Below are positions 8,316 through 16,746 of a stretch of 64,000 nt of DNA, in pieces; the first letter of the stretch is position 1; each line of letters opens with the position of its first letter. Source of the stretch: CADEEN01 sp963816315 (GTDB lineage Bacteria; Pseudomonadota; Gammaproteobacteria; Burkholderiales; Burkholderiaceae_C); NCBI GenBank assembly GCA_963816315.1, contig CAWFJZ010000044.1, positions 1-64,000 of the forward strand, given 5' to 3'. The notes beneath the pieces were generated by a model. The model had not been told where the DNA came from and made no database searches. It saw only the letters and a program-made list of their open reading frames with translations. The position numbers were made by a program, and so were the translations under genes.

Positions 8316-9692
8316 ATGACCACGCCACCTTCCCGTCGCGAATTCTTGAAACGCAGCTCGGCCTTCTCGGTGGCCGGTGCAGCCGCACCCTGGGCGCTGA
8401 ACCTGGCTGCGATCGGCGAGGCCGCTGCGCAAACGGCCAGCGACTACAAAGCCCTCGTCTGCGTCTTTCTGTACGGCGGCAACGACCACGGCAACACGCT
8501 CGTGCCGTACGACCAGAGCACCTACGACAGCTACGCCACGCTGCGCAGCACGCTGGCCACGGCGCGCAGCGCGCTCGATGGCACGGTGCTCGTGCCGGCG
8601 CAAAACTTCGAGTTGCCGAACGGCCGCCAGTACGCGCTGGCGCCGCAGTTGTCGGCGTTGAAGCCGGTCTTTGACGCCGGCCGCCTGGGCGTGTTGCTCA
8701 ACATCGGGCCCTTGAGCCAGATCACGTCGAAGGATCAGTACAACGCGCGCTCGGTGCCGCTGCCGCCACGGCTGTTCTCGCATAACGATCAGCAATCGAC
8801 CTGGCAGGCCAGTTCGCCCGAGGGCTCGACGTCGGGCTGGGGCGGGCGCATCGGCGACCTGCTGGCCTCGGGCAACGGCCAATCGGTGTTCACCGCCGTC
8901 AGCGTCACCGGCAACGCCGTGTACCTGTCGGGCCGCAGCGCCGTGCAGTACCAGGTGACGAGCAACGGCTCGGTGCCGATCAACGGCATCGGCAGCACGC
9001 TTTACGGTTCGGCTGCGGCGGCGCAGGCCTTGCGCAGCCTGATCACGAGCACGCCCGGCAGCAACCGCATCGAGCGCGAACATGCGCGCGTGGTCCAGCG
9101 CTCGATCGATGCCGACGTGGCGCTGCGCGCGGCGCTCTCCGGCGTTACGGTGGGCACTGCGTTTCCGGCCACCGGCCTGGGCAGCCAGTTGTCGATGGTG
9201 GCGCGCATGATCGCCGCGCGCAACGCGGTCGGCGCCAAACGGCAGGTCTTCTTCGTCGGCATCGGCGGCTTCGACAACCACGACAAGCTGGTGGACAGCC
9301 ACCCGCTGCTGCTGACGCAGATCGGCGGCGCGCTGGCCGCGTTCGATGCGGCGATGGTCGAGCTCGGCACCTCGCAGCAGGTCACCGCGTTCACCGCATC
9401 GGACTTCGGCCGCACGCTGTCGTCCAACGGCGATGGCTCCGACCATGGCTGGGGCAGTTTCCATTTCATCGGCGGCGGCGCGGTGCGCGGCCAGCGCTTC
9501 TTCGGCCAGGCGCCGCTGCCGGGCAACAACGGCCCCGACGACGTCGGCCAGGGCCGCATGCTGCCGACGATGGCCGTCGATCAGCTTGCCGCGACGCTGG
9601 CGACGTGGATGGGCGTCAGCAGCACCGACCTGACGACCGTCGTGCCGGGCATCGGCAACTACAGCGTCAAGGACCTGGGGCTGTTCGCCTAA
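8316..9692 (+). CDS. DUF1501 family twin-arginine exported protein
   Basis: A 458-aa protein with a clear Tat signal (SRREFLKRSSAFSVAG, residues 5-20) and probable cleavage after AAAQT. The mature part is a DUF1501/sulfatase-like fold, with FLYGGNDHGNTLVPYD near the start, SLPGVGGFDNHDKL-like features written here as GIGGFDNHDKLVDSH, and TASDFGRTLSSNGDGSDHGW, whose Asp/His residues resemble alkaline-phosphatase-superfamily metal ligands. It starts nine bases after the DUF1800 stop. The two probably work together outside the cytoplasm. The substrate is unknown. Confidence 0.88.
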   Translation: MTTPPSRREFLKRSSAFSVAGAAAPWALNLAAIGEAAAQTASDYKALVCVFLYGGNDHGNTLVPYDQSTYDSYATLRSTLATARSALDGTVLVPAQNFELPNGRQYALAPQLSALKPVFDAGRLGVLLNIGPLSQITSKDQYNARSVPLPPRLFSHNDQQSTWQASSPEGSTSGWGGRIGDLLASGNGQSVFTAVSVTGNAVYLSGRSAVQYQVTSNGSVPINGIGSTLYGSAAAAQALRSLITSTPGSNRIEREHARVVQRSIDADVALRAALSGVTVGTAFPATGLGSQLSMVARMIAARNAVGAKRQVFFVGIGGFDNHDKLVDSHPLLLTQIGGALAAFDAAMVELGTSQQVTAFTASDFGRTLSSNGDGSDHGWGSFHFIGGGAVRGQRFFGQAPLPGNNGPDDVGQGRMLPTMAVDQLAATLATWMGVSSTDLTTVVPGIGNYSVKDLGLFA

Positions 9693-9725
9693 ACGCCGCC
9701 AGGCGCGGCCGATAGACTTTGGCGC

Positions 9726-10448
9726 GTGAGCCTCGCCGCCAAACTGTTGTTGTCGCCGCTGCTGGTTGCGCAGGCGCTGGTCGCACGCGCGCGCACGCCG
9801 CGATTGCCCGAAGCTGCCGGTGAGCGCGAAGGCGAAGTCGGCCGCGGCCCTCGGTTGCGCCTACTGATGCTCGGCGATTCCTCGGCCGCCGGCGTCGGCG
9901 TGGCCGAGCAGTCGCACGCTCTCGCCGGTTATCTGACCAAGACGCTGGCCCGGCACGCCGGCGTGCGCGTGCAGTGGCGGCTGTTGGCGCAATCCGGGCT
10001 GACGAGCGCGCAGTGCCTCGATCATCTGGCGTCGAGCGCGCCGTTCGATGCTGACGTGGCGGTCGTCGTGCTCGGTGTCAACGATGTCGTCGATCAAGTG
10101 CCGTCGCGCAGCGCCGTCGCCGCGCGCGCGTCGATCGCCAACCGCTTGCGCAACGGCCACGGCGTGGCCCATGTGGTGTTCGCGCCGCTGCCTCCCGTGC
10201 AGCACTTCCCGGCGCTGCCGCAGCCGCTGCGCTGGGTGGCCGGCCAGGACGCCAAGCGCCACGACGATGCGGTGGCGGCGTGGGCGCGCACGCGCAGCGA
10301 CGTGAGCCATGTGCCGATCGACCTGCCGCTCAACCGCGAGCTGATGGCCGGCGACGGCTTTCACCCCGGCGAGCCGGTCTATCGCATCTGCGGCACGGCG
10401 CTGGCCGAGCACATCGCCACGCAGGTCTGGCCCCGCATTCGACGCTGA
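9726..10448 (+). CDS. SGNH/GDSL-type hydrolase
   Basis: A 240-aa esterase-like protein. Block I carries the nucleophile in LMLGDSSAAGVGV, block III is VVLGVNDVVDQ, and the block V Asp-His pair is in DGFHPGEPVYRICG. There is a short hydrophobic N-terminal segment (LAAKLLLSPLLVAQALVA) that may be a membrane anchor. The GTG at 9726 is used, 33 bases after the DUF1501 gene. It ends one base before the convergent YciI-like gene. The acyl substrate cannot be told from sequence. Confidence 0.85.
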   Translation: MSLAAKLLLSPLLVAQALVARARTPRLPEAAGEREGEVGRGPRLRLLMLGDSSAAGVGVAEQSHALAGYLTKTLARHAGVRVQWRLLAQSGLTSAQCLDHLASSAPFDADVAVVVLGVNDVVDQVPSRSAVAARASIANRLRNGHGVAHVVFAPLPPVQHFPALPQPLRWVAGQDAKRHDDAVAAWARTRSDVSHVPIDLPLNRELMAGDGFHPGEPVYRICGTALAEHIATQVWPRIRR

Positions 10449-10449
10449 G

Positions 10450-10854
10450 TCACGGCTTGCGCAGCAGCGCCACCGAGTAGGGATGCAGCGTGGCCGACAT
10501 CAGGCCGGCCGCCACGGCAGGGTCGGCCTCCATGAAGCGCCGCGCTGCGGCCTCGTCGTCGGCTTCGAAGACGACGATGCCGAAGGTCTGCGCCAGCGGC
10601 TCGGTGGTGCGGCCGGCAAGGATCACCTGGCCTTGCGCCGTGGCTTGCGCCAGGCGCTCGAAGTGTTTGCCGACCGCCGCGTTGTCCTTGTCGCTCCAGG
10701 CCTGCGCGGCGTGGAAGGGCGGCGCCACGCGCAGCACGTAGATGAACTGCGGACGTGTGAGTGGCGATCGTGCCGGTGCGCTTTGCGCTTGCGCTTCGAC
10801 GCAGCCGGCGCACAGCCAGCCGGCCGCGACGATCAGGGCGAATCGTCCGATCAT
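10450..10854 (-). CDS. YciI-like protein with lipoprotein-type signal
   Basis: A 134-aa protein. The N-terminus MIGRFALIVAAGWLCAGC looks like a lipoprotein signal with lipobox LCAGC. The mature part matches the small YciI/ferredoxin-like fold: FIYVLRVAPPFHAAQAW, a DKDNAAVGKHFERL helix, ILAGRT, and FGIVVFEADDEAAARRFMEADPAV. YciI proteins are usually cytoplasmic, so an exported version is slightly unusual. It lies ten bases downstream of the SRPBCC gene on the same strand and may be the third gene of that operon. Confidence 0.78.
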   Translation of the reverse strand: MIGRFALIVAAGWLCAGCVEAQAQSAPARSPLTRPQFIYVLRVAPPFHAAQAWSDKDNAAVGKHFERLAQATAQGQVILAGRTTEPLAQTFGIVVFEADDEAAARRFMEADPAVAAGLMSATLHPYSVALLRKP

Positions 10855-10864
10855 GGGCGGTCTC

Positions 10865-11386
10865 CTACAGTGGCCAATGTTGGCTCTTGGTGCGTGCCGG
10901 GAGCACGAACTCCATGTGCTCGAACACGCTGTACATCAGGCGCGTGCCGAGGGGCGGCTTGCCGGTTTCGCAGATCGCCTTCAGCGCGTTGACGATCATC
11001 GTGCCGCCCGACCCCATGTCCTTGGCCGTCTTGCTGCCGGCCGCGACACCCGCCACGCGCAGCGTCACCTGCACACCGCCCGGCACTTGCTTCAGGTCGT
11101 AGCTGACCTGGCACACCGGGTCGTCGTACTGCGTGAAGCGGTGGGTGTGCACGAAGCGATGCGGCGGGTCGCACTCGAGCACCTCGCCGACGACGAGCGT
11201 GTGCTTGCCGCTGCCGGTGCGCATCTGCATCGCCGCGCCGGGCACGACGCCGCCGCGCGCATGCAGCCAGGCGTTGAAGACAGCGCCTTGGGCCTCGCCG
11301 GTCTTGGTGAGTTCGCGCCAGACACGCTGGATGTCGGCGGCGATGACGATGCGAAACGCGAGTTCGGAGGGTGCGGAGTCAGACAT
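10865..11386 (-). CDS. SRPBCC (AHSA1/START-like) domain protein
   Basis: A 173-aa lipid- or ligand-binding fold protein, opening with the typical FRIVIAADIQRVWRELT strand-helix and containing CDPPHRFVHTHRF and GGVQVTLRVAG. The ATG at 11386 overlaps the end of the arsR-like gene by eight bases (ATGTCTGA), indicating translational coupling. ArsR plus AHSA1 pairs are a common gene arrangement in proteobacteria and actinobacteria. The ligand is unknown. Confidence 0.86.
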   Translation of the reverse strand: MSDSAPSELAFRIVIAADIQRVWRELTKTGEAQGAVFNAWLHARGGVVPGAAMQMRTGSGKHTLVVGEVLECDPPHRFVHTHRFTQYDDPVCQVSYDLKQVPGGVQVTLRVAGVAAGSKTAKDMGSGGTMIVNALKAICETGKPPLGTRLMYSVFEHMEFVLPARTKSQHWPL

Positions 11387-11762
11387 GGCGGCCTTTCTTT
11401 TTCGGCAGGGAGATGACACGCGCACCCTCGGCGTCGTACTTCAGCCGCGTCAGGCGCGCCGACCAGTAGGCGCTGTACTCGGTGGTCCAGCGTTCGTAGA
11501 TCCATTGAATCGGCACGGCGTTGAACCACAGCCGCTTGTCGCGGCCTTCGCGCTCGGCGATGACGAGGTCCGCGCCTTCGAGCACCGCCAGGTGCTTCAT
11601 CACGGCAAAGCGCGTCATCTCGGCGTCGAAGTGTTCGCAGACGCGGTTGACGTTGCAGCCGGGCTCGGCCTTGAGCACATCGAGCACGCGCCGGCGCGGC
11701 TCGGAGGCCAGCGCGAAGAGCACGGCGTCGAGGGTGTCGTCGTCACGCGTTCGGGCAGACAT
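11379..11762 (-). CDS. ArsR-family winged-helix transcriptional regulator
   Basis: A 127-aa regulator. The winged-helix domain covers about residues 10-85, with ALASEPRRRVLDVLKAEPGCNVNRVCEHF as helices 1-3 (read in two overlapping parts) and MTRFAVMKHLAVLEGADLV as the recognition region. No metal-binding cysteine pair (CxC) is seen, so it is unlikely to sense arsenic or a similar metal. Its own start codon lies inside a perfect inverted repeat (11761-11780), which suggests autorepression. It is coupled to the SRPBCC gene downstream. Confidence 0.88.
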   Translation of the reverse strand: MSARTRDDDTLDAVLFALASEPRRRVLDVLKAEPGCNVNRVCEHFDAEMTRFAVMKHLAVLEGADLVIAEREGRDKRLWFNAVPIQWIYERWTTEYSAYWSARLTRLKYDAEGARVISLPKKKGRHV

Positions 11763-11780
11763 GTGACAATATAGTCACAT
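11761..11780. promoter_or_regulatory. Perfect 7-6-7 inverted repeat, probable ArsR operator
   Basis: ATGTGAC and GTCACAT are separated by six A/T bases. The repeat includes the first bases of the arsR-like start codon and covers the -10 box, a position where bound repressor would block RNA polymerase. Symmetry and position are seen directly; binding by the ArsR protein is inferred. Confidence 0.7.
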
Positions 11781-11797
11781 TAACTGCGCTTTGTCAA
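11768..11797 (-). promoter_or_regulatory. Sigma70 promoter of the arsR-like operon, probably leaderless
   Basis: On the minus strand TTGACA (11797-11792) and TATATT (11773-11768) are separated by 18 bases. Only five bases separate the -10 from the ATG at 11762, so transcription should begin at or next to the start codon. No ribosome-binding site precedes the ATG. Confidence 0.72.
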
Positions 11798-11814
11798 GGT
11801 GAGGGGCAAGGCAT

Positions 11815-11837
11815 GAAAACGCCCGGCGGCGCCGGGC
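11815..11837 (-). terminator. Intrinsic terminator after the subtilase gene
   Basis: A perfect seven-base GC stem (gcccggc, three-base loop, gccgggc; 11821-11837) is followed on the minus strand by GTTTTC. It lies 20 bases past the subtilase stop. Confidence 0.7.
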
Positions 11838-11856
11838 TGTGTCGATGGCGCGGCTT

Positions 11857-13671
11857 CTACCAGCCGAAATTCAGCGTGTAGCTGCCCGCGCCGCCGCTGT
11901 AGTAGCGCACGCGCACGTAGAGCGTGACGACGGCGCCGCTGTTGTTGCTGTAGCTCACGCTGTCGGCCTGGCCCGCACCGTTGATGCTTCTCGACAGTTG
12001 GCGGCCGTTGTTGCCGTAGAGGTAAAGGTCGAAGTCGCGCGGGCCGGGGTCGAGTGTGGCCGTGAGCGTGCTGCCGGCCGGCAGATCGACGCGGAAGTAG
12101 TCGGTGTCGCTCGTGCTCGACAGCGCGCCGTTGACCAGCGCCGGCGCGCCGACCCCGTTGGCGCTGCCGCGCGTGTCGTTCGACTCAGCCTCGTTCACGC
12201 CCGACGGCGGCGGCGGCGGCGGCGTGCCGCCGCCGATGGCCGTGAGCGCCGCGTTGGCGTCGAGCAGGCCGCTGCCGCATTGGCTGCACGTGCCGGGGAA
12301 GGCACGCGCGCTGCTCTTCAGCGCATTGGCGATCTCGTCCGGCGTGGCCGACGGCTTCGCGCTGAACATCAGCGCCGCCACGCCGGCCACGTGCGGCGCC
12401 GCCATCGACGTGCCCTGGTAGTAGGCGTAGCTGTCGCCGGCCGGCGTGGTGCTGCCGCTGTTGAGCGTGGACAGGATGCCGCTGGCCGCGTTGCCGCGCA
12501 CATCGCCGCCGGGGGCGGCGAGTGCCACGGCGGCGCCGAAGTTCGAGTAGTACGCGCGTGCGCCGTTGCGATCCGTCGCCGCCACGGTGATCACGCCGGC
12601 ACAACTCGCGGGGCTGAAGTTGGCCGCGTTCTGGTTCGAGTTGCCCGCGGCCACCACGACCACCGAGCCGCGGCCGCGCGCGCCGTTGACGGCGGCCTGC
12701 GTCGTGTTGTCGCAGGCGCCGCCGCCGCCGAGCGAGAGGTTCAGCACCTTGGCCGGCGTGGCGTTGGCGGGCGCGCCGTTGACGCTGCCGCCCGAGGCCC
12801 AGGTGATGCCGTCGGCAATGTCCGACGTGTAGCCGCCGCATTTGCCGAGCGCGCGGATGGCTTGCACTTTGGCGCCGAAGGCGATGCCGGCGATGCCCTG
12901 GCCGTTGTTGGTGGCCGCGGCGATCGTGCCGGCCACATGCGTGCCGTGCCAGCTCGAGCCGCTGGCCGGATCGCCGACGCCGCACTCGCCGGCGGCCACC
13001 CAGTCGCCGGGGTCGCTCGGGTCGCCGTCACGGCCGTTGCCGTCATTGGCGACGGCGGTGTCGATGATCATGTCGTAGCCGGCCACCGTCTGGCCGGCAA
13101 GGTCGGCGTGCGGGCGGATGCCGGTGTCGATCACGGCGACGACGACGCCGCTGCCGGTGGCGCGGTCCCAGGCCTGCGGCGCGCGGATGCCGCCTGTCGC
13201 GTCGTACAGATCCCACTGGCTGGTGTAGCTGCTGTCGTTGGGCGTTAGCAGCGGGAACATCCTGCGGTCGGGCTCGGCGTATTCGATGGCGGGGTTGTCG
13301 GCGCGCAGTTGCGCGGCCAGGCGGTCCATCTCGGCCGGCGTCATGCGGCGGTCGAGGCGGAACACATGCGCGCCGGTGCCCATCTGGCGCAGCAGTTGCA
13401 TCTGCACGCCGAGTGCCGTGCCGCTGCGTTGCGCGGCTTCGACATGCGTCGTCATCTCGGCGCCGGGCAGCACGCGCGCGGTATCGAAGGCGCGGCCGGC
13501 GCGGACCACGGCCTGACTCGCGCCGCGGTACTTGACGATCATGCGGTCGGTGCTGGCCGCGACGGGTGCGTTGACGTCGATCTGAGCCGCCTGCGTGCCC
13601 GCGGTGGCGGGGGCGTGGGCGATCAGCAAGGCGAGGGCCGAAGCCACAGAGGCCGCGCGTTTGCTTGTCAT
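11857..13671 (-). CDS. Secreted S8 (subtilisin-like) serine protease with C-terminal PPC domain
   Basis: A 604-aa subtilase precursor. Residues 1-25 form a signal peptide and ~40-140 a propeptide-like region. The catalytic triad is Asp182 (AVIDTGIRPH), His242 (SSWHGTHVAGT) and Ser422 (YQGTSMAAPHVAG), with the oxyanion Asn in VVVAAGNSNQN. After a PPPPPP linker comes a pre-peptidase C-terminal domain (~520-604) with DTDYFRVDLPAGSTLT and FDLYLYG. Such domains are usually removed during maturation. The ATG at 13671 has AAGGAG nine bases upstream, so the longer upstream open frame is not used. It is probably an extracellular nutritional protease. Confidence 0.94.
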   Translation of the reverse strand: MTSKRAASVASALALLIAHAPATAGTQAAQIDVNAPVAASTDRMIVKYRGASQAVVRAGRAFDTARVLPGAEMTTHVEAAQRSGTALGVQMQLLRQMGTGAHVFRLDRRMTPAEMDRLAAQLRADNPAIEYAEPDRRMFPLLTPNDSSYTSQWDLYDATGGIRAPQAWDRATGSGVVVAVIDTGIRPHADLAGQTVAGYDMIIDTAVANDGNGRDGDPSDPGDWVAAGECGVGDPASGSSWHGTHVAGTIAAATNNGQGIAGIAFGAKVQAIRALGKCGGYTSDIADGITWASGGSVNGAPANATPAKVLNLSLGGGGACDNTTQAAVNGARGRGSVVVVAAGNSNQNAANFSPASCAGVITVAATDRNGARAYYSNFGAAVALAAPGGDVRGNAASGILSTLNSGSTTPAGDSYAYYQGTSMAAPHVAGVAALMFSAKPSATPDEIANALKSSARAFPGTCSQCGSGLLDANAALTAIGGGTPPPPPPSGVNEAESNDTRGSANGVGAPALVNGALSSTSDTDYFRVDLPAGSTLTATLDPGPRDFDLYLYGNNGRQLSRSINGAGQADSVSYSNNSGAVVTLYVRVRYYSGGAGSYTLNFGW

Positions 13672-13936
13672 GTTCTCGATCTCCTTGGGTGGGGGTGGAA
13701 GGGATCCTCCGAACGCGCCGCGCTCGTGGCACAGCGCGGGGCGGACCATGCCACCGCAAGGTTGCACTCGCGGCAGGACATTCCCCGAGTGCGTTACACG
13801 AAAGAAAGTGATCAGCGTGTTGCATGGGCAGCGGCATCACACCCATCACCAGCGCCCGCCGTCGGGCAGCACGGGCGGGGCCATCATCGGTTGGGGTGTG
13901 TTCATGGGGTGATCGTTCTTCCACGACACTTGCACC
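13672..13936. other. Divergent intergenic region (subtilase / ABC exporter)
   Basis: About 265 bases between two divergent genes. I see the subtilase ribosome-binding site and a loose CACTCG...CGAGTG dyad near 13770-13795, but no promoter I can place with confidence. A 19-codon minus-strand frame (13905-13849) is too short and featureless to call. Confidence 0.4.
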
Positions 13937-15757
13937 ATGCGCCCTTCGATTGCCGTTCCCGCCGCACCCACGCTGCCCGGCGCGCCGCCGCCGGCGCCCG
14001 TCGGCTTTGCGCCGATCAGGAAACTGCTGCCGTACGTGTGGCAGTGGAAGTGGCGCGTGCTGCTGGCGCTGGGCGCGCTCATCGGCGCCAAGGTGGCCAA
14101 CATCGGCGTGCCGCTGGTGTTGAAGGCGCTGGTCGATGCGCTCGACCTGAAGCCGGGCGATCCACGCGCGCTGCTGGTCGTGCCGGTGGCGCTGATCCTG
14201 GCCTACGGCGCGCTGCGTGTGTCGGTGACGCTGTTCACCGAGTTGCGCGAGTTCCTGTTCTACCCGGTGGCGGCGCGCGTGGCGCGCAAGGTGGCGCTGC
14301 AGACCTTCGAGCACCTGCTGGCGCTGTCGCTGCGTTTTCACCTCGAGCGGCAGACCGGCGGCGTCTCGCGCGACATCGAGCGCGGCTCGCGCGCCATCCA
14401 CTCGCTGCTCAACTACTTCATCTACAACATCCTGCCGACGATCGTCGAGATCAGCCTCGTCATCACGCTGTTGGCGGCCAAGTTCGACGGCTGGTTTGCC
14501 GGCATCACGCTGGCGGCGCTGCTGAGCTACATCGGCTACACGATCACGGTGACCGAGTGGCGCACGCATTTCCGCCGCGCGATGAACGAGCAGGACAGCA
14601 AGGCCAACACGCGCGCGGTCGATGCCCTCATCAACTACGAGACCGTCAAGTACTTCAACAACGAGCGTTTCGAGGAAGGGCGCTACGACGACAACCTGCG
14701 TCACCTCGAGCGCGCATCGATCAAGTCGCAGACGTCGCTGTCGGTGTTGAATCTCGGCCAGAGTCTGATCATTGCCGTGGCGGTGACGCTGCTGGTCTGG
14801 CGCGCCACCGTCGGCGTCGTCGAGGGCAACCTGACGCTCGGCGACCTGGTGCTGATCAACGCGCTGATGATCCAGCTCTACATCCCGCTGAATTTTCTCG
14901 GCGTGATCTACCGCGAGATCAAGCAGTGCACGGTCGATATGGAAAAGATGTTCGCGCTGCTCGGCACGCACCGCGAGATCGCCGATGCGCCCGACGCCAA
15001 ACCGCTGGCGGTGCAGCAGGGCAGCGTGCGTTTCGATCATGTGAGCTTCTCGTACAACGCCGACCGGCCGATCCTGCACGACGTGAGCTTCGAGATTCCC
15101 GCCGGCAAGACGGTCGCGGTGGTCGGGCCCTCGGGTGCCGGCAAATCGACGCTGGCGCGATTGCTCTACCGTTTCTATGACGTGAGCGGCGGCGCGATTC
15201 TGATCGACGGCCAGGACATTCGCGCGGTCACGCAGGCGACATTGCGCGCGGCCATCGGCATCGTGCCGCAGGACACGGTGCTGTTCAACGACACGGTGGA
15301 ATACAACATCGCCTACGGCAAGACGGGGGCGACGCGCGAGCAGGTCGAAGGCGCAGCCAAGGCGGCGCACATCCATGCCTTCATCAGCTCGACGCCGCAG
15401 GGCTACGCCACGATGGTCGGCGAGCGCGGCTTGAAACTCTCCGGCGGCGAGAAGCAGCGCGTGGCGATCGCACGCACGCTGCTGAAGAACCCGCCGCTGC
15501 TGATCTTCGACGAAGCCACGTCTGCCCTCGACTCGGCCAACGAGCGCGCGATCCAGGCCGAGCTGCGCAGTGCGGCGCAGGGCAAGACGGCGCTGGTGAT
15601 CGCGCACCGCTTGAGCACGGTCGTCGATGCGCACGAGATCGTCGTCTTGGAGCAAGGCCGCGTGATCGAGCGAGGGTCGCACCCGGTGCTGCTGGCCAAG
15701 GGCGGGCGCTACGCTCACATGTGGCAGCTTCAACAATCGGGCAGCGATTTCAAGTAG
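13937..15757 (+). CDS. Atm1/HMT1-like ABC exporter (fused permease-ATPase)
   Basis: A 606-aa half-transporter. The N-terminal half holds about six membrane helices, including the FYPVAARVARKVALQTFEHL and RDIERGSRAIHSLLNYF segments typical of Atm1-type exporters. The C-terminal ATPase shows Walker A GPSGAGKST (~395), signature LSGGEKQR (~501), Walker B LLIFDEATSALD and the H-loop IAHRLST. Atm1 relatives export glutathione-linked metal or sulfur compounds, so the substrate here is inferred only from family. It is followed without a gap by a LysR regulator. Confidence 0.9.
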   Translation: MRPSIAVPAAPTLPGAPPPAPVGFAPIRKLLPYVWQWKWRVLLALGALIGAKVANIGVPLVLKALVDALDLKPGDPRALLVVPVALILAYGALRVSVTLFTELREFLFYPVAARVARKVALQTFEHLLALSLRFHLERQTGGVSRDIERGSRAIHSLLNYFIYNILPTIVEISLVITLLAAKFDGWFAGITLAALLSYIGYTITVTEWRTHFRRAMNEQDSKANTRAVDALINYETVKYFNNERFEEGRYDDNLRHLERASIKSQTSLSVLNLGQSLIIAVAVTLLVWRATVGVVEGNLTLGDLVLINALMIQLYIPLNFLGVIYREIKQCTVDMEKMFALLGTHREIADAPDAKPLAVQQGSVRFDHVSFSYNADRPILHDVSFEIPAGKTVAVVGPSGAGKSTLARLLYRFYDVSGGAILIDGQDIRAVTQATLRAAIGIVPQDTVLFNDTVEYNIAYGKTGATREQVEGAAKAAHIHAFISSTPQGYATMVGERGLKLSGGEKQRVAIARTLLKNPPLLIFDEATSALDSANERAIQAELRSAAQGKTALVIAHRLSTVVDAHEIVVLEQGRVIERGSHPVLLAKGGRYAHMWQLQQSGSDFK

Positions 15758-16678
15758 ATGGACACCAAGTGGCTCGAAGACTTCGTGAGCCTGGCGCAGA
15801 CGCGCAGCTTCTCGCGCTCGGCGCAACTGCGGCATGTCACGCAGCCGGCGTTCTCGCGCCGCATCCAGGCCTTGGAAGGCTGGGCCGGCGTGGACCTCGT
15901 CGATCGTTCGATCTACCCGACGCGCCTGACCCCCGCCGGCGACACCTTTCTCGCCCAAGCGCAGGAAATGCTGGCGACGCTGCAGGCCACGCGCAATCTG
16001 ATGCGCACGCACCAGAGCAGCGGCAGCGACATGCTCGAGTTCGCGTTGCCGCACACGCTCGCCTTTTCGTTCTTCCCGCACTGGCTGCTCGAACTGCGGC
16101 GCACGTTCCCGCAGTTGAAGACGCGGCTGATCGCGCTCAACGTGCACGATGCAGTGCTGCGCCTGACCGAAGGCCATTGCGATCTGCTGCTGGCCTACGA
16201 CCATCCGTCGCAGCCGTTGCAGCTTTCGGCCGATCGCTATGAGATGTTGACGCTCGGCCAGGAAACGCTGGCGCCGTTTTCTCGTGCGGACAGCGACGGC
16301 AAGCCGCTCTGGCGCCTGCCCGGTACGGCGTCGAACAAGCTGCCCTTGCTCAGCTACGCGTCGGGTGCCTACATGGCGCGCCTGGTCGAGCACATCCTGA
16401 AAGCCGCGCCGCAGCCGCCGCAGTTGAACCTCGTTTATGAAACCGACATGGCCGAGAGCTTGAAGGCGATGGCGCTCGAAGGCCATGGCCTGGCATTTCT
16501 GCCGGCCAGCTCGGTGAAGAAAGACGTGCGCGCCAAGCGCCTCGCGCCGGCCGGTGAACCCGGCGCGTGGGAGACGACGATGGATGTGCGCATCGTGCGC
16601 GAGCGCCCGCAGTCGGCGCGCGGCGTCAAGCCCGGCGCGGCGGCGCTGTGGGAGCACTTGGCCAAGAACGGGGGTTAA
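15758..16678 (+). CDS. LysR-family regulator, HypT (YjiE)-like
   Basis: A 306-aa LysR regulator: winged helix at residues 1-62 (FSRSAQLRHVTQPAFSRRI) and a periplasmic-binding-like effector domain. The opening TKWLEDFVSLAQTRSFSRSA and the LSYASGAYMARLVEHIL segment resemble E. coli HypT, a hypochlorite-responsive regulator. The effector need not be the same. It starts at the base after the exporter stop and ends 68 bases before gltI, so it might regulate either neighbour. Confidence 0.88.
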   Translation: MDTKWLEDFVSLAQTRSFSRSAQLRHVTQPAFSRRIQALEGWAGVDLVDRSIYPTRLTPAGDTFLAQAQEMLATLQATRNLMRTHQSSGSDMLEFALPHTLAFSFFPHWLLELRRTFPQLKTRLIALNVHDAVLRLTEGHCDLLLAYDHPSQPLQLSADRYEMLTLGQETLAPFSRADSDGKPLWRLPGTASNKLPLLSYASGAYMARLVEHILKAAPQPPQLNLVYETDMAESLKAMALEGHGLAFLPASSVKKDVRAKRLAPAGEPGAWETTMDVRIVRERPQSARGVKPGAAALWEHLAKNGG

Positions 16679-16746
16679 CCCGGCGCACCCGCCTTCCTAC
16701 AATGCGTTTTCGATGTTCCATCACCTCCTGCAGGAGAACCGTGCTC

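Noticed and set aside
6441..9464. A 1007-codon minus-strand open frame opposite DUF1800/DUF1501
   Set aside because: Low-complexity Arg/Gly/His composition; the plus-strand genes have recognisable domains, signals and starts.
13846..14103. An 85-codon minus-strand frame upstream of the ABC exporter
   Set aside because: Mostly antisense to the exporter start; the non-overlapping part is under 30 codons with no support.
13043..16657. A 1204-codon minus-strand open frame
   Set aside because: It runs antisense through the ABC exporter and LysR genes and is His/Arg/Gln-rich without any fold motif; it is a high-GC shadow.
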